Assembly: GCA_051530055.1 (NCBI GenBank)
Contig: CM121342.1
Coordinates: 3,224,001 to 3,288,000, forward strand
Origin: Neoechinorhynchus agilis
Taxonomy: Eukaryota; Acanthocephala
DNA: 64,000 bases
Reading direction: 5' to 3'
A program made the translations under genes and the position numbers. The notes beneath the pieces are model-generated. The model did no database searches. It had not been told where the DNA came from and worked only from the letters and a program-made list of their open reading frames with translations. This document shows, one piece after another, positions 33,540 to 44,870 of the stretch; the first letter of the stretch is position 1, and every line of letters begins with the position of its first letter.

Positions 33540-36175
33540 AAATGTTTAATGCCAACCCAGCCCCGGGGAAACTCGGTGCCGGTCACAAGCCCGGATAAAT
33601 GGGGAGGATTCGTGTCAGCAAGGGCATCCGGCCGTAAAAACCTTGCACCAATAAAGCCAAAAATGAACAGTCTAACAAACACACAAACAAGGATTGGGAC
33701 GTACACAGTATGCGACTCTGAATAAATTATCGAATGAACAAAGACCCAAACGCAGACGAAAACTGAGAATTCGATCTTTAAACGTCGGAACAATGACGGG
33801 TAAATGGGTGGAAATAGTGCATATGATGAAGAGAAGGAGGATTGAATGTCTATGTGTAAAGGAGTCGAAGCACGCGATCTTGTAGACGGCTTCAAGCTAT
33901 TTTATAATGGTTCATCTTCTGATCGAAATGGAGTTGGAATTTTCTTGAGTGATAAACATACAGATGGAGTCATAGAATTCTATAAGAAAAATGATAGGAT
34001 AATGTGGATAGACCTTGGAGGGCAATGCTTGGTGATCGTTTCTTGTTATGCCCCACAAGCCGGACTCACGCAGCAGGAGAAAGACCATTTTTGGGAAGAT
34101 CTATATGATGTGGTCCATGAAATCAAGGAAAAAAAGATGTATAATATGTGGAGATCCCAACGGTCATGTTGACGCGGAGCACACGGTATAAGAGGCTTTA
34201 GAACCTGAAATCTAGAGGGGAAAAGCATTTTGGATTTTCTTCAGATCACGAACACTTTAAGAAAGAAGACCGACAACTTGTGACCTACAACATCGGCAGC
34301 AATAGGAAAACGCAAATAGATTATATGCTCTATCCACAAGAAAAATTGAGAGAAGTGAAAACCGTGAAAACTATACCTGGAGAGACGTGCGCTTCGGAAC
34401 ACCGTTTACTGTGTATGGATCTGGACCCAAATACAGGATGCCTAGTAAAATCAAATTGTGGCGACTTGATCAAACTCTAAAAACAAGAAGCAGGCTATCG
34501 GCATTCTAAATCACGACATTGAGGATACGAACAGATGATGGATTAAATCGGCAGAGGAAATTCGTAGAATAGGCAGAGAAACCCTTGGAGCAACCACGTG
34601 TAGAAAATTACCGAAACAAGAAACATGGTGGTGGAAAGACGAAGTGCAAAGGGCGATAGCGGACCAAAAGAGTGCGAAAAAGAAAATGGATGCAGATCAA
34701 CCAAGTGGGAATAAGGAAATATATGAGAAGGCGAGAAAAAGAGCAAAGAAAGCTGTGGCGATAGGGAAGTAAGAGGCAAATTCGATCTTCTATTCAAAGC
34801 TACAAGAAGACAAAACAATGTCATATGGGTTCAATGTGACGAAGATCAGGGGTCGAAGGACATTACCAAGGTAAAGCAAATTAAGGACAAGGATGGAAAC
34901 ATTTTCAGCGAAGAAAAAGAAGTTAAAGAAAGGTGGAGAGAATACTTCGATCAACTGCTGAACAGTAAGAATGGCGCAGATAGAGTGCAGGAACCTTACG
35001 AAGGTTTAGTCAACGCGTTATCAGAGGTCGAAGTTAAAACCGCACTTTCCAAGATGAAGAACGGGAAAGCGACGGGCCCAGATGAAATACGCATAAAGGT
35101 CTGGAAAGTGCTTGAAGTTGATGCTGTTCTGCTATTAACAAATCTCTTCAAGCGAATACTCACTACTGAAAAGATCCGGGACGAATGGAGGCAGATCACA
35201 CTGTTACCGATATACAAACAGAGACGCGATGTCAGAGCTTGTTCAAACTATCGAGGAATCAAATTGTTGAGCTCCACGAGAAATGTCCACATCAGAAAAG
35301 CAGAGAAGATTTATGCCCGGCAGACGTAGTACCGAAGCTGTATTTGGGTTACGCCAGTTATACGAAAAATGCCATGAAAAACGAAGGAAAATACACAGCG
35401 TGTTCATCGATCTCGAAACCCCTAGAAAACTGGTATGGAACTGCCTTAGAAGAGAACTTGGCCTCAAAAGACTTATATCACAGCGATTCAGAACATGTAC
35501 AGACAGAGCAAAGTAAATATAAGGACGCCAGTTGGTAATACGGATAGATTCTCGATGAACGTGAAATTGCATCAAGGTTCAGCATTGAGCCTTATTTGTT
35601 TGTAGTCAGTATGGATGAAATCAGAAAACCGATCAGTAAAGGTCCGCCATGGAACATACTTTTCGCAGAAATTTGACAAATTCAAGTACCTCGGCTCTAT
35701 AGTGTCGATGCAAAACGATATCACCGATGAAATTTCATCGAGAATAAATAGCGGATGGATGAAGTAGAAAAGCCTAACTGAGATCTTGTGTGGAGTCTTC
35801 AAGATGGCAATCAGACCAGCCATGTTATATGGGGTGGAGACATTGAACACCAATGCCATGGCCGAAATGAGTATGATGATTTGGATGTGTGGGGTGACCA
35901 GGCAAGACGTGATCCCAAATAATGCGGTCCGGGGCTCAGCGAAGGTGGATAACATAAAGGAAGCTATCGCGAAACGGAGAATCAAATGGAGCGATATGGT
36001 GAAAGGTGAAGAGTCGATTTATTCGAAAAGTTGAGCAAATGGAAATCGAAGGGTCCAGGAGGTGCGGAAGGTCGAGAAAACGATGGAAAGATTGTGCAGC
36101 TGAGTACCGACGTTTTAGAGAGAAACGGAGGGGTGTGTGAAGTCTTTTTACTGCAAGCTTCTGTGCGACCCCAAG
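33540..36175 (+). mobile_element. Degraded RTE-type LINE (5' leader, endonuclease, reverse transcriptase)
   Basis: The leader holds GGGCATCCGGCCGTAAAAAC, typical of RTE/BovB-like elements. It is followed by an apurinic-type endonuclease: LNVGTMTGKWVEIVHMMKRR, then FKLFYNGSSSDRNGVGIF, CYAPQAG and, later, IDYMLYPQEK and SEHRLL. Reverse-transcriptase segments follow: MKNGKATGPDEI, ACSNYRGIKLLSS, FMPGRRSTEAVFGLRQLYEK. A carboxy tail has RRIKWSDMV and a basic region to about 36125. The open frames are broken into at least six pieces (stops and frame changes near 33885, 34172, 34480, 35320, 35540 and 36030) and the region around the catalytic YADD box is missing or unrecognisable, so it is dead. 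Resembles the elements annotated as craniofacial development protein 2-like. Confidence 0.85.
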
Positions 36176-36194
36176 AAGGGAAAAGTTGAAGTTT

Positions 36195-36245
36195 TTAGTA
36201 TTGATGACGTCACCATTGCCAATACGATTCTTTCGCAGCTACAAA
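36195..36245 (+). repeat. Displaced copy of the DPH1 upstream segment with a CRE-like site
   Basis: TTTTTAGTATTGATGACGTC, then ACCATTGCCAATACGATTCT, matches the unit repeated upstream of DPH1 at about 39646 and 39805. It contains the palindrome TGACGTCA at 36205-36212. LINE B, with its nested SINE, lies between this copy and the others, as if inserted into an already duplicated promoter array. Confidence 0.7.
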
Positions 36246-36249
36246 GTTT

Positions 36250-39200
36250 GTTGTATTGTTGTATGCAACGGTACTTTCCTACGTTTCACCGTAGGTGGAT
36301 CTGAAATACACGACAGCAGTCCTGTTATGCGGGCAATTCGCGTCTCTTAAAATCAGGTCATCGTATGTACGACAGTTCCCTTCGCCTTTACGATACAATG
36401 TCGTTGGCTTCCAGAAAAGGAACTGTTGCACGACCTGTGGGCAAGATGCCTCGGACCGAATTATATTGCCCGTGAACTGCAGTCGTCTGTGGCGCAAGTA
36501 TTCACTGGGCGGTTGGACTCCGGCTCTCTTATACAGTGCTTTGTTGGTCACTTTATCTGACCATCTGACCTTGAACGCCGCACGTAAGAGAGATGAATGA
36601 TTTTGGTCCAACTGCCTCGTCGCCGTTGGTGACAGTGTCCAGGTCTCTGCATTGTAGTAGCGAATGCTCTCAATTAGAGTCCTGAACAGCTACGAACGGA
36701 ATTCATCTGGCAAGGACTCACTGTCAAACGGTGGTTTAAGTTGCCCCATTGCTCTCCAAGCTATAGCTCTCTGTCGGCTGACATCCGCACTCACCTAAGG
36801 AACGACAGCTCCCAGATAGACATACCGCTCTATCTCTTTTAATTGCCATTAAATTTTAGTCTATCCCTTTCTTGTCCGGCTTATTTTTAGGCGCAAAGCC
36901 AAACCAATTGCATCAGAGAAGTGATATAACCACATAGTCTCCCTCCGGATCCTCAGATACCTCCAGGAGGCGGGACTCATCATTGAGTTTCCTCCCTTCG
37001 GCGGTATTTCGTCCCCTTTGGCTGTGCGTCATTAATGGTAACGGATTCGAACCACTTGACCCCTAATCGGGATCACGGGCATTAGTCCACTTGACCACCT
37101 CGACACAACTACGAAATGTCAAACTCAGCCAGTTTATCGACTCAGGGTGAGCGCTGTTTTCTATTTTAAGTTTTACTGGCAAGCCGGTTTGTTCTCAAAT
37201 CATCATTAAATTTAGTTTGCCCCTTCTTGTCCGGCTTATTTTTAGGCATAAACCCAAACCAATTAAATTAGAGAAGTGATATAACCGCATAGTCTATAAT
37301 TTTTTATGAAGATTGGCCAGCCGGTAATTTTATACGGCGGCACTCCATACTCCTTTAAGATACCGCCAATCATCGTTCGATTTACCGAATCGAAAGCTCG
37401 ACGGAAATCAACAAATACCAGCGTCACATCCGTTTGATGAATTCGTGCCTCCTCGAGGATCCTACTCAAAGCCAATATGTGCTCTGTGGTGCCTCGACCT
37501 TTCCTGAAGCCGTTCTGGTCAATTCTTAGAAACGGTTCGGGGATTGGCTGAATTCGGCGTCTCAAAATGCTGCTGAAAAGTTTTGCCGTGTTGGACATCA
37601 AGGATATACCTCTGTATTTCTCCACCTTTGTCGAGCAGCATTTCTTGGGGATCATTGTTAAATGCGCCGTTTGCCAGATTTGAGGTACTGAGCCACCATT
37701 CATTATGCCATTCATTATCGATATGATTTTTCTGGCAACAGGTTCAAACCTCAGTACCTCTGCCATTATCCCATCTTGGCCTGATGCACGTCCCGCACGC
37801 ATCATTTTCGCCGCAGCGATCGCTTCCTTCACGGAACTCGGTCCAGTGAAGTATGCCTCAGTGCTTGGGACGATTGTGCCTTTTGTAAGTGCAGGACTCA
37901 CTTCCAAAGACGATAATGCCGAATTGAGAATTTCCGCAAAATAATTTGTGATTCTCTTTTTTCTGATTTCCGGGGAGGGACCTTCAATCAAAGTTGGCTG
38001 TCTTTGGGATCTTCCTGTGAGAGTGTTTATCGCTCGCCATGCTAAGGAGGTACGAACAAAACCTTCCTTTTGTGCGATCCCGCGAACTGCATCCTCTATC
38101 GAAGCTTTTTGCTTTCATTATAGAGGTTGGCAAGTTCAAGACTTGCAGTGCGAGCATCATATCGTTTTCCTCTTTTTCTCGGGGTCTTGATCTGCTCAGC
38201 CATTGGCATAAATTCTCAGTCCTCCTGCCATATAACCTTTGCAGCTTTTATACGCCTCATTTTCGGGAGGGTTTTCTCGGACGCTTCGGTCACTGCGTCG
38301 CAGATTGAATCGTAATAAAAATCAATATCCGTTTCAGCAGCTGGCATCGAGCTCAGTTTATTCTCTAGTTCGATATCGAACTCTTTTCTCTTCTCCTCAT
38401 TAGCGAGGGCGCCATAGAACGGATTTGGAGGATGCTGAGGCTTACGGAACAACGAGTCACTCATGCCCAACTTACACATCACTAACTTGTGGTCGGTTAA
38501 CAGCCCATTAACTGTGAATGTGTCAGCGTTTTTGACTCGATATTTTTTCCCTACGTCTCAACTATATATGGTCAAGCTGAGCTAAGCGTCTCTTGGGATT
38601 TTTTCCCATGGCATGTTTGGACGAATTCTTTTGACCCATAAAAGTCGCCAAACTCCACGGACGCTTCCGGAATAAGGTGTTTGCAGACACGAGATCATGC
38701 CGCTCCAGCGCCTCAACTAAGTACCGGCTGTTCCGATTCTCGCCCTTCAACACATATAGCGATCTTTCGTAATGCCGTAAAATCGCGGGTGTCTCTGTTC
38801 GGTACATCATCTAAGGCTTCGGCTAGATTTCCATAAAATGCTTCAACCGCCTCTTCATCCGACGAGGAGGTCGGTGAATATACGCCAAAAGCATAGAGAC
38901 TTTTCGACCGAAGCTTTATGCTGACACGAAGGATTCGGTCAGTTATAGTACTGCATAGCGCTGAGTTTCGGAGGCGGGGTTATAAACAAACGCCTACACC
39001 TCCATTTCCTCGACTGTCCGCAGATAGGTAAGATAATGACCAGCCTCCTCCTAAATCCTCGTGATTTACGTCTGTGTCTGACTGGCCTCTTATGCGCAAT
39101 TCTTGTAAAAGCACAAAATCCATTGTGGCGTCCCTTGCCAATTTGGCCGGGGTTCCCCTACGCCATTGCGCTCGCAGACTCCTACAATTCAAGGATCCGA

Positions 39201-39534
39201 TTCGTAGTCCTCTTCCATTTGAAATAGCTGGGCCAAAGGGCTCACGGCTGTCAGCGCCACCTGAACAGTCCGTACCCACCACGGTGATGAGCTTCGACTG
39301 ACGCTTTCGTTGCCTCCGGCGACAGTTTCGCTCATTTCGACGCTCAAGTCGTCGGCGAGAGCTACGACGCCCTCGCTTTTTCCCGTTGCACTGGTGGATT
39401 TTGTTGCTTCCGTTCGTTGCCGCATCACCAAGTGGAGCGGCACACCGACCCCGCGTACTATCAGTAACTGTCTGGCCGCCGGAGCTGCTTCTTTTACGTG
39501 ACCGACAAGAATCAGTACCATCAAGTCCGATCAT
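36250..39534 (-). mobile_element. Degraded LINE B (endonuclease, reverse transcriptase, C-terminal tail) with nested SINE
   Basis: Read on the minus strand: endonuclease start RIGSLNCRSLRAQWRRG and MDFVLLQELRIRGQ (39.5-39.0 kb). The reverse transcriptase follows (37991-37263): RAGRASGQDGIMAEVL, WQTAHLTMIPKKC, YRGISLMSNTAKLFSSIL, DQNGFRKGRGTTEHIL, LVFVDFRRAFDSVNR. The frame stops after GVPPYK, where SINE-type sequence (36845-37325) begins. The C-terminal tail resumes at 36720-36279: ETWTLSPTATRQLDQ, FKVRWSDKVTNKALYKRAG, RRLQFTGNIIRSEASCPQ. The YADD box and thumb are absent, and the endonuclease middle is frameshifted. Different family from the LINE at 33.5 kb. Confidence 0.82.
36845..37110 (-). 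mobile_element. tRNA-derived SINE
   Basis: On the minus strand it starts GAGGTGGTCAAGTGGACTAA (A-box-like, as in tRNA-Ser/Leu). It has a B-box GGTTCGAATCC (37043-37053), followed by a GC-rich body with GGTATCTGAGGATCCGG and a tail CTAAAAATAAGCCGGACAAG. The tail module is present a second time at 37200-37325, next to the end of the LINE B reverse transcriptase. It is not a functional tRNA: no complete cloverleaf can be drawn. Confidence 0.75.
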
Positions 39535-39539
39535 CGTGA

Positions 39540-39880
39540 AAGAGAGGTAAAATCAATTGGTTTCGTCTTTTTCGAGGTTAAGATTTCATCCGCAAAAATG
39601 GATAAGATTCGTCGGCTTAATGCTCTACTCGGTAAAGAGCGTTCATTTTTAGTATTGAGGACGTCACGATTTTCAATACGATTCTTCCGTAGCTCCAAAG
39701 AGGAAAAATCAATTCCGTTCGTTTCGTTCTAGGTTAAGATTTCATCCGCAAAAATAGATAAGATTCGTCGGCTTAATGCTCTACTCAGTAAAGAGCGTTA
39801 ATTTTTTTAGTATTTATGACGTCACGATTGCCGATACGATTCTTCCGTAGCTCCAAAGAGGAAAAATCAATTGGTTTCGT
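39540..39880 (+). repeat. Two extra tandem copies of the DPH1 promoter and start region, period about 158 bp
   Basis: The segment AAAATCAATTGGTTTCG, AAGATTTCATCCGC, then GATAAGATTCGTCGGCTTAA begins near 39550, 39708 and 39866. Copy 1 keeps an ATG at 39598, opening 44 codons that begin MDKIRRLN, as in DPH1. Copy 2 has ATA in place of ATG. Copy 3 is the real gene start (39911). Each spacer carries a GACGTCA-type site (39660 and TGACGTCA at 39817-39824), a CRE/ATF-like element likely to act in the DPH1 promoter. Confidence 0.85.
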
Positions 39881-39910
39881 TTTTTTCAGTTAAGATTTCA
39901 TCCGCTAAAA

Positions 39911-42018
39911 ATGGATAAGACTCGTCGGCTTAATGTTTTGCCTGATAAAGAGCGAGAAGTTCTTTTATCGGTCACTAGCTCTTTACCATCGAACTACGAC
40001 TTTGAATTGGAAAAGTCTATATTGAGCATTAGGCGTAATAAATGCAAGAGGGTTGCTATTCAAATGCCCGAAGGACTTATGAGATACGCTTGCACCATAA
40101 GCCTTACGCTAGAATCGTTCACCGATGCCGATGTTATAATCCTCTCAGATGTTACTTACGGCGCTTGTTGTATTGATGATACGACCGCACAACTCCTTGG
40201 TTGCGACCTTCTTATTCATTATGGACATAGTTGCCTTATTCCGACTTATCAAATGGATTTTGATGGACACGTATTGTATGTTTTTGTCAGAATTAAAATC
40301 GATGCTGAAATTGTAGCTAAATGTCTTTTAAAAGACGCTTTTATAGAAAACGAATTTAAAATCTGCTGCCGTGATTTTGCCTTGCACATTTTTACGGAAA
40401 AAACAACACAAACTTATCCATTTTTATTTAATTGTTTCCGATACTCGCTAAGCAGGTTATTTGGTTGGAAAATAGCGTAGAATGGTCATCAATCTTTTTT
40501 TCAACAGGAATGTCTTTAAATTTTGTCTTGAAATGAGCCATGAATCTTGATTGAAATTTCTTTAATTTATTTCATTTTTTGATCGGTTTTTGTAAAAGTA
40601 TGCGACAGGTGATTATCGCAAGCTCTGACGAAAAGATTTCGATTTGGTTCTTTAAGACGATCCATAAAGCCTCCGGTTTTTAATTCGCCTTTAAAAGATA
40701 TAAAAATGCTTTTGTTTTTCTCGATTTCGAAAACCGAAATTCGATCATCCAGATTATAATAACACGTTTCACGTGTTAATCCGAAAAGAATAGGACCAAT
40801 GTCCTCGTAAACACTCGATTTCTGATAGGTTAAATGAATGTTGATTATGGAGTGGATTACGGATCCGATCAAGTGAGAAAGTTGGTGGTTATTTCTGTGA
40901 GGTTGGGTTTTTTCATTTCCGTTGATGGTATGGAAAAATGAATTGGGATTACGAGTGTTTTGTCCGTGTGAAAAGGGAACGACGTTAGAGTTCCTATTTT
41001 TAGAGGCACTGATGATTCCTCCGAACCCATGAAAAATGGCGAATTATTCGTCTTAATTGCTGAGTTTTGCGCAAATAAACACAAACTCCGATGTTTTCCC
41101 GTTGATTAACGGACAAGCACTGCCGCGTTTTAAAAATTGATTCAGTAGAGAACTTATGTAAAGATATTTTTCGTTTAAGATTCTCTCAATCGTTGGGTTT
41201 CATAAGAGTAAAAAGGTTTGAATTGACTCAAATTCCATACACGGACCAATGAAATATCTGCAAAAGCGCCTTCGTTACAAAACTTCATTAAAGGATCAAA
41301 ACTGGCATTAGTATCAACGGTTCAATTCATCTCGTGCTTACGAGCAGTAAAAGCGCGGTGTAAAGGATCGCTCGACATTATAATTCCACAAACGAAGCCT
41401 CTATCAAGTGGAGAGATCTTGGGATGCACTGCACCAACCCTCAAAGAACCAGTTGACGCCGTCGTTTGCATAAGCGATGGTCGATTTCATCTTGAAGCAA
41501 TGATGATCGCTAATCCCGGTGTCCCGACCTATCGTTTCGATCCATATTCTCGCAAATTTACTATAGAGCATTACGACAATAAACAAATGATCACAACTAG
41601 AATGCGCCATATTGAAGTGGCGGAGAATGAAGAGTTTTGGATATTAGTAGTGAGTCTTTTGGGCCGGCAAGGATCAACGCGATTAGTGGACACTGTAGCC
41701 AATGCTCTTTGTCAAAAATCGAAAAAACATATTAAAGTAGCAATGTCTGAACTTAATCCAAACATTCTACAGAAACTTTTCCAAAGTCGAGTATTCGTAC
41801 ACGTATCCTGCCCACGTCTATCGACTGATTGGTGCTCACAAAATTCCGATACGGTCTTTCTTAATGCTTTCGAAGCTTTGGTGGCTCTTGGGAAGGCTTC
41901 GTGTGACGGTATAAACTATCCAATGCAATATTATTCCCGGACAAGTGAGCAGCCTTACAATGTAAACGCTCATTTGGAAGATAAAATAAAAAAGGAGTGC
42001 CAGTATTGTTTAGTTTAA
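39911..42018 (+). CDS. DPH1: Diphthamide synthase subunit DPH1 (two exons)
   Basis: DPH1 pairs with DPH2 in the radical-type 3-amino-3-carboxypropyl transferase that makes the first diphthamide intermediate on elongation factor 2, using SAM and a 4Fe-4S cluster. Signatures: IQMPEGLMRYACTI, DVTYGACCIDDTTAQLLGCD, LIHYGHSCLIP, LALVSTVQFIS, GEILGCTAP, DGRFHLEAMMIANP, YRFDPYSRKF, LGRQGSTRL, SCPRLSTDW, YPMQYYS. The three cluster cysteines (in YGACC, LGCTAP, SCPRL) are all present. Exon 1 39911-40322 and exon 2 41267-42018 join in phase and give 387 aa, close to the family length; the donor (T|GTCTTT) is weak, so the exact junction is provisional. The 944-bp intron is unusually long here and holds a minus-strand ORF. 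Confidence 0.94.
40567..41084 (-). CDS. Minus-strand ORF pair nested in the DPH1 intron
   Basis: Two adjoining frames: 41084-40869 (SEESSVPLKIGTLTSFPFHT, PNLTEITTN) and 40872-40567 (IGSVIHSIINIHLTYQKSSV, YNLDDRISVFEIEKNKSIFI, ACDNHLSH). They abut with a single frame change near 40875, so this is either a short-intron gene or a decayed one of about 170 aa. The second half looks like a globular, beta-rich domain. No family recognised. Weak nucleotide similarity to 44990-45190 (GGAGTGGATTACGG, TGTGAGGTTGGGTTTT) suggests a small repeated family. Confidence 0.35.
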
Positions 42019-42339
42019 TCTGAACTTTTTCTAGTAGTCCTCTATAGCATAGTTTTATAACGTTGGAAATTCAGCAATTCCCGGCATTCAGATTGCAGCG
42101 AAAAATCGAAAGTGTGCAAATGGATTTTTTATCAACAATAACACGACCAATTTTGCTTTTTAAGAAATCGTTTCCCTCGCATTTTAAGAACTTTGATATT
42201 TGTAGTCTAACTTTAAGAAGTGGATAAATCACAACATTGGATTTTTGGGTTATATGAAAAAAATCTCGTATTCGAATCGTGCCCAGTCCCACACATATAT
42301 AAGATGCCTTAGTCCTTTGGGTGATTCGGTCATTTGGAT

Positions 42340-42750
42340 CAAAATGTGGCAAGAATTTGACAGCCGGATGCCCTTCCTGCCGATGAACCTTCCACCTTTT
42401 TGGGCGGAATTAGATTTGCGTTTGCTATAAATAAAATTTCTTTGCTTTTTAATTTTGCAATAGTCACATAGATTATAAAATGCATGAATAATGCTAGCTG
42501 CCAGAAATTTCCAAAAGGTCCACAGACTAGGATTCCGCCCCTTAGATTAACTACTAAATGAAACATTTTGTGGTGCTTATCACGACTTGCCATTATTTTA
42601 TTTCGTGAACATCCCTTACATGGCTAATTATCTCTCTGGGCACACAGCCCATCGATCTCAGTCAGTGAAGCGCATGAAATAACTTCAGACCCCGAACCAT
42701 ACGATTATGAGTTTGAACGCATCCCTCCGGATCCTCAGATACCTCAACCC
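42340..42750 (-). mobile_element. Fragments of RTE leader and SINE-like module
   Basis: Near 42360 the minus strand has CAGGAAGGGCATCCGGCTGT, the leader signature of the RTE element at 33.6 kb. At 42640-42750 the minus strand has GAGGTATCTGAGGATCCGG and GGATGCGTTCAAACTCATAA, the core shared with 8.2, 29.2, 36.95 and 52.2 kb. The 84- and 93-aa minus ORFs here run through this material and are not supported as genes. Confidence 0.55.
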
Positions 42751-43109
42751 CCTCCACAATTTTCTTCTTTCATCCCTAAATACTCTACCTTCGTAAACAC
42801 CCGTGATCCCAACCTTTTTCATTCCCCCCTCGCTCGTACCACCCTCTACCAAAAATCTTTCTTTTCCCAAACCCAATCTTTCCTTAATAACCGGAGAACA
42901 AGGAGAGACTCCTAATCGGTCATCTCCTTTACAAAGCCTCCGATCGCACATTAATACCCCTTCAAAAACAAGTCCCACCTCCCTTGCCTTCAACATCCGT
43001 CATCCAGACACCGTTTAGCAAAGATAGATGCTAGCAAGTGTGTGGATCCTGCATTTTTTACATAAATAAAACGTGTTTATAATACCTCCTGTGGCTGCGA
43101 AACTCATCT

Positions 43110-43240
43110 CTTTGGTTATTAGCCATCGGCATTTGTGGATTATGTGGGCCCTTTTAAAACCCTAAAACAGGGATTCTGGACTAAAGTTAACTAGACCATC
43201 TCGAAACAACTACGGAATGTACAAACTTCATCCAATTTTA
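43110..43240 (-). mobile_element. Fragment of the tRNA-derived SINE
   Basis: The minus strand reads GAGATGGTCTAGTTAACTTT, then AATCCCTGTTTTAGGGTTTT, resembling the 5' head of the SINE at 36.85-37.1 kb and the copy at 52.05-52.25 kb. Truncated at both ends. Confidence 0.5.
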
Positions 43241-43504
43241 ATCTGCGCCAATTATTCAATTATTTTTATCTTATGTCTGGGTAGCCGGTTAATTTTTTTA
43301 TTAAGTGTTGAATTAAACATCCTTTATATTGCTGATTTAATTCACTTCTCTTATCCAAGACATCGTTTGGCTGTGTTCCCAAGTAATCAGCCGTGTAATG
43401 ATGGTGATTTCAAAACTTAATAAAGAAAATTAACCGGCCAGCCATACTTAAAGATAAAAATAATTCAAATTAAAATATTTAAATTTTTTAAGAAGACTTC
43501 AAAT

Positions 43505-44011
43505 TCAGCGGATAATAATGGCATGACCATTGGGTAATCCTTCATGATGCTGCATTATTATTTCTTGGCCATTATCCTGACGCTGTCTGTATCGGTAAAT
43601 TAAATTGTCCAAAAACTCAATCGAAGCCCTAATCATAGCCATCAACATTCCGATAGCTATTGGAGCGTAGGGGGTCTTGTATTCAGTATTTGAACTGATC
43701 ATCACATGAATCGCAAAAACGATCATACACTGTGAAAGATAAATTGTTGTCACTTGTATAATTTGAGCCTTCTTGTAGGCAACAAATATTCCAGTTCGAA
43801 TACTTGAGAGGATTATTGTCATGACCATTGGAATACAGAAGGATTTGAACATGAAAAAGTTTTCTTCGCTAGAAGGTTTCGGATTCGTACGTAAAGTAAA
43901 TGTCCCATTCAATGATAGAAACACCAGCACAATACCAAAGAATATCAATATTTGCAATAAAGTCATAGCTATTAGATGCGATTGTCTAAGATAGCGCAGT
44001 GCATTGGCCAT
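43505..44011 (-). CDS. Unrecognised four-helix membrane protein, 168 aa
   Basis: Single-exon ORF with four hydrophobic segments: MTLLQILIFFGIVLVFLSL, FCIPMVMTIILSSIRTGIF, TIYLSQCMIVFAIHVMI and APIAIGMLMAMIRASIEFL. It has a short basic N-terminus, an extracellular-looking loop after helix 1 (TLRTNPKPSSEENF) and a polar C-terminal tail rich in Gln and His. This is the layout of small tetraspan proteins, but the diagnostic Cys motifs of tetraspanins or claudins are not visible. ATG at 44011 is the natural start. Confidence 0.6.
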   Translation of the reverse strand: MANALRYLRQSHLIAMTLLQILIFFGIVLVFLSLNGTFTLRTNPKPSSEENFFMFKSFCIPMVMTIILSSIRTGIFVAYKKAQIIQVTTIYLSQCMIVFAIHVMISSNTEYKTPYAPIAIGMLMAMIRASIEFLDNLIYRYRQRQDNGQEIIMQHHEGLPNGHAIIIR

Positions 44012-44292
44012 GTGAAGAAAGATCTTGAAGACGGTTGAGACGATTCCAAAGTTTCGTGTTTTTTAAAGTCTAGTTGTCGAATCAAACGCTTTTGTTTTAA
44101 TGTACTTGTCATAAGGGCCTTATCTTTTTGTGACAAGCAGCGATATTAGTTAACCTTTTCAAAACTGCATCTTAGAGGTGTACAAGTGCGCATGATCTTA
44201 TATCGAACACAAACGATCTTTTCTAAAATTCACTTATTAATTTATAATCATCTTCAGTTAAGGCAAGTTTTCGAGTTGCGGCCTAAAATATT

Positions 44293-44652
44293 TCACGGTC
44301 GCTCCGCAACGGCAGCGATGGGATGTTCACATCGGTACCCCAAGGAGAAAAATGTACCGGGAAAAGCGATCGAGACCTCCACCAATCGAGTTCGGATTAA
44401 AGAGTTATGAATTCTGGCTACCAGAAGTGAGTCCCAAACTGATTGTTTGCTACGATTGACTGGTATCTGCCCGTTACCGGAATATTCACACCAAAGGTTA
44501 AGCGCCTCCACGAAATATTCATCCAAAGTGAAATTCTCGCCAAGAAAAGACTGAACTATTTCGCGGCTTGCTTCATACGATCTTCGGTACCCGAACCGCC
44601 GGAATACTAGTAAATTTATTGTATTATCATTTGGCCTTAAATTAAATTGCAT
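44293..44652 (-). CDS. Hypothetical ORF, 119 aa
   Basis: An open frame with protein-like composition (FRRFGYRRSYEASREIVQSF, LDEYFVEALNLWCEY, VWDSLLVARIHNSLIRTRLV). No signal, domain or neighbour hint. It ends just beside the palindrome at 44672. It could equally be a transposon fragment. Confidence 0.25.
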   Translation of the reverse strand: MQFNLRPNDNTINLLVFRRFGYRRSYEASREIVQSFLGENFTLDEYFVEALNLWCEYSGNGQIPVNRSKQSVWDSLLVARIHNSLIRTRLVEVSIAFPGTFFSLGYRCEHPIAAVAERP

Positions 44653-44671
44653 TTAATAAATTTTAGTTTAT

Positions 44672-44870
44672 TGATAGTTGCAACCTTATTAACCTTCCCG
44701 ATGACTGATTTATTTGTACGAATTTTCGTCTGTATGCAAACCTCTTCAGGTCACATATTTAAAAACTTACAAACAATACCTGAAGAGGTCTGCACGCAGA
44801 CGAAAATTCGTACAAATAAATCAGTCATCGGGGAGGTTAATAAAGTTGCAATTATCAATAAATTGGAATT
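44672..44870. mobile_element. Palindromic MITE-like element
   Basis: Left arm TTGATAGTTGCAACCTTATT, CGATGACTGATTTATTTGTA and CAAACCTCTTCAGGT; right arm ACCTGAAGAGGTCTGC, TACAAATAAATCAGTCATCG and GTTGCAATTATCAA. Overall about 200 bp with a small loop. A different family from the CCGATATTTCGG palindromes. Confidence 0.85.

Noticed and set aside
36970-37110. tRNA gene on the minus strand
   Set aside because: A and B boxes are recognisable but no complete cloverleaf forms and the sequence continues into a repeated body, so it is a SINE.
42339-42593. 84-aa minus ORF with a hydrophobic segment
   Set aside because: Its C-terminal part is RTE-leader repeat sequence, so it is not a gene as it stands.
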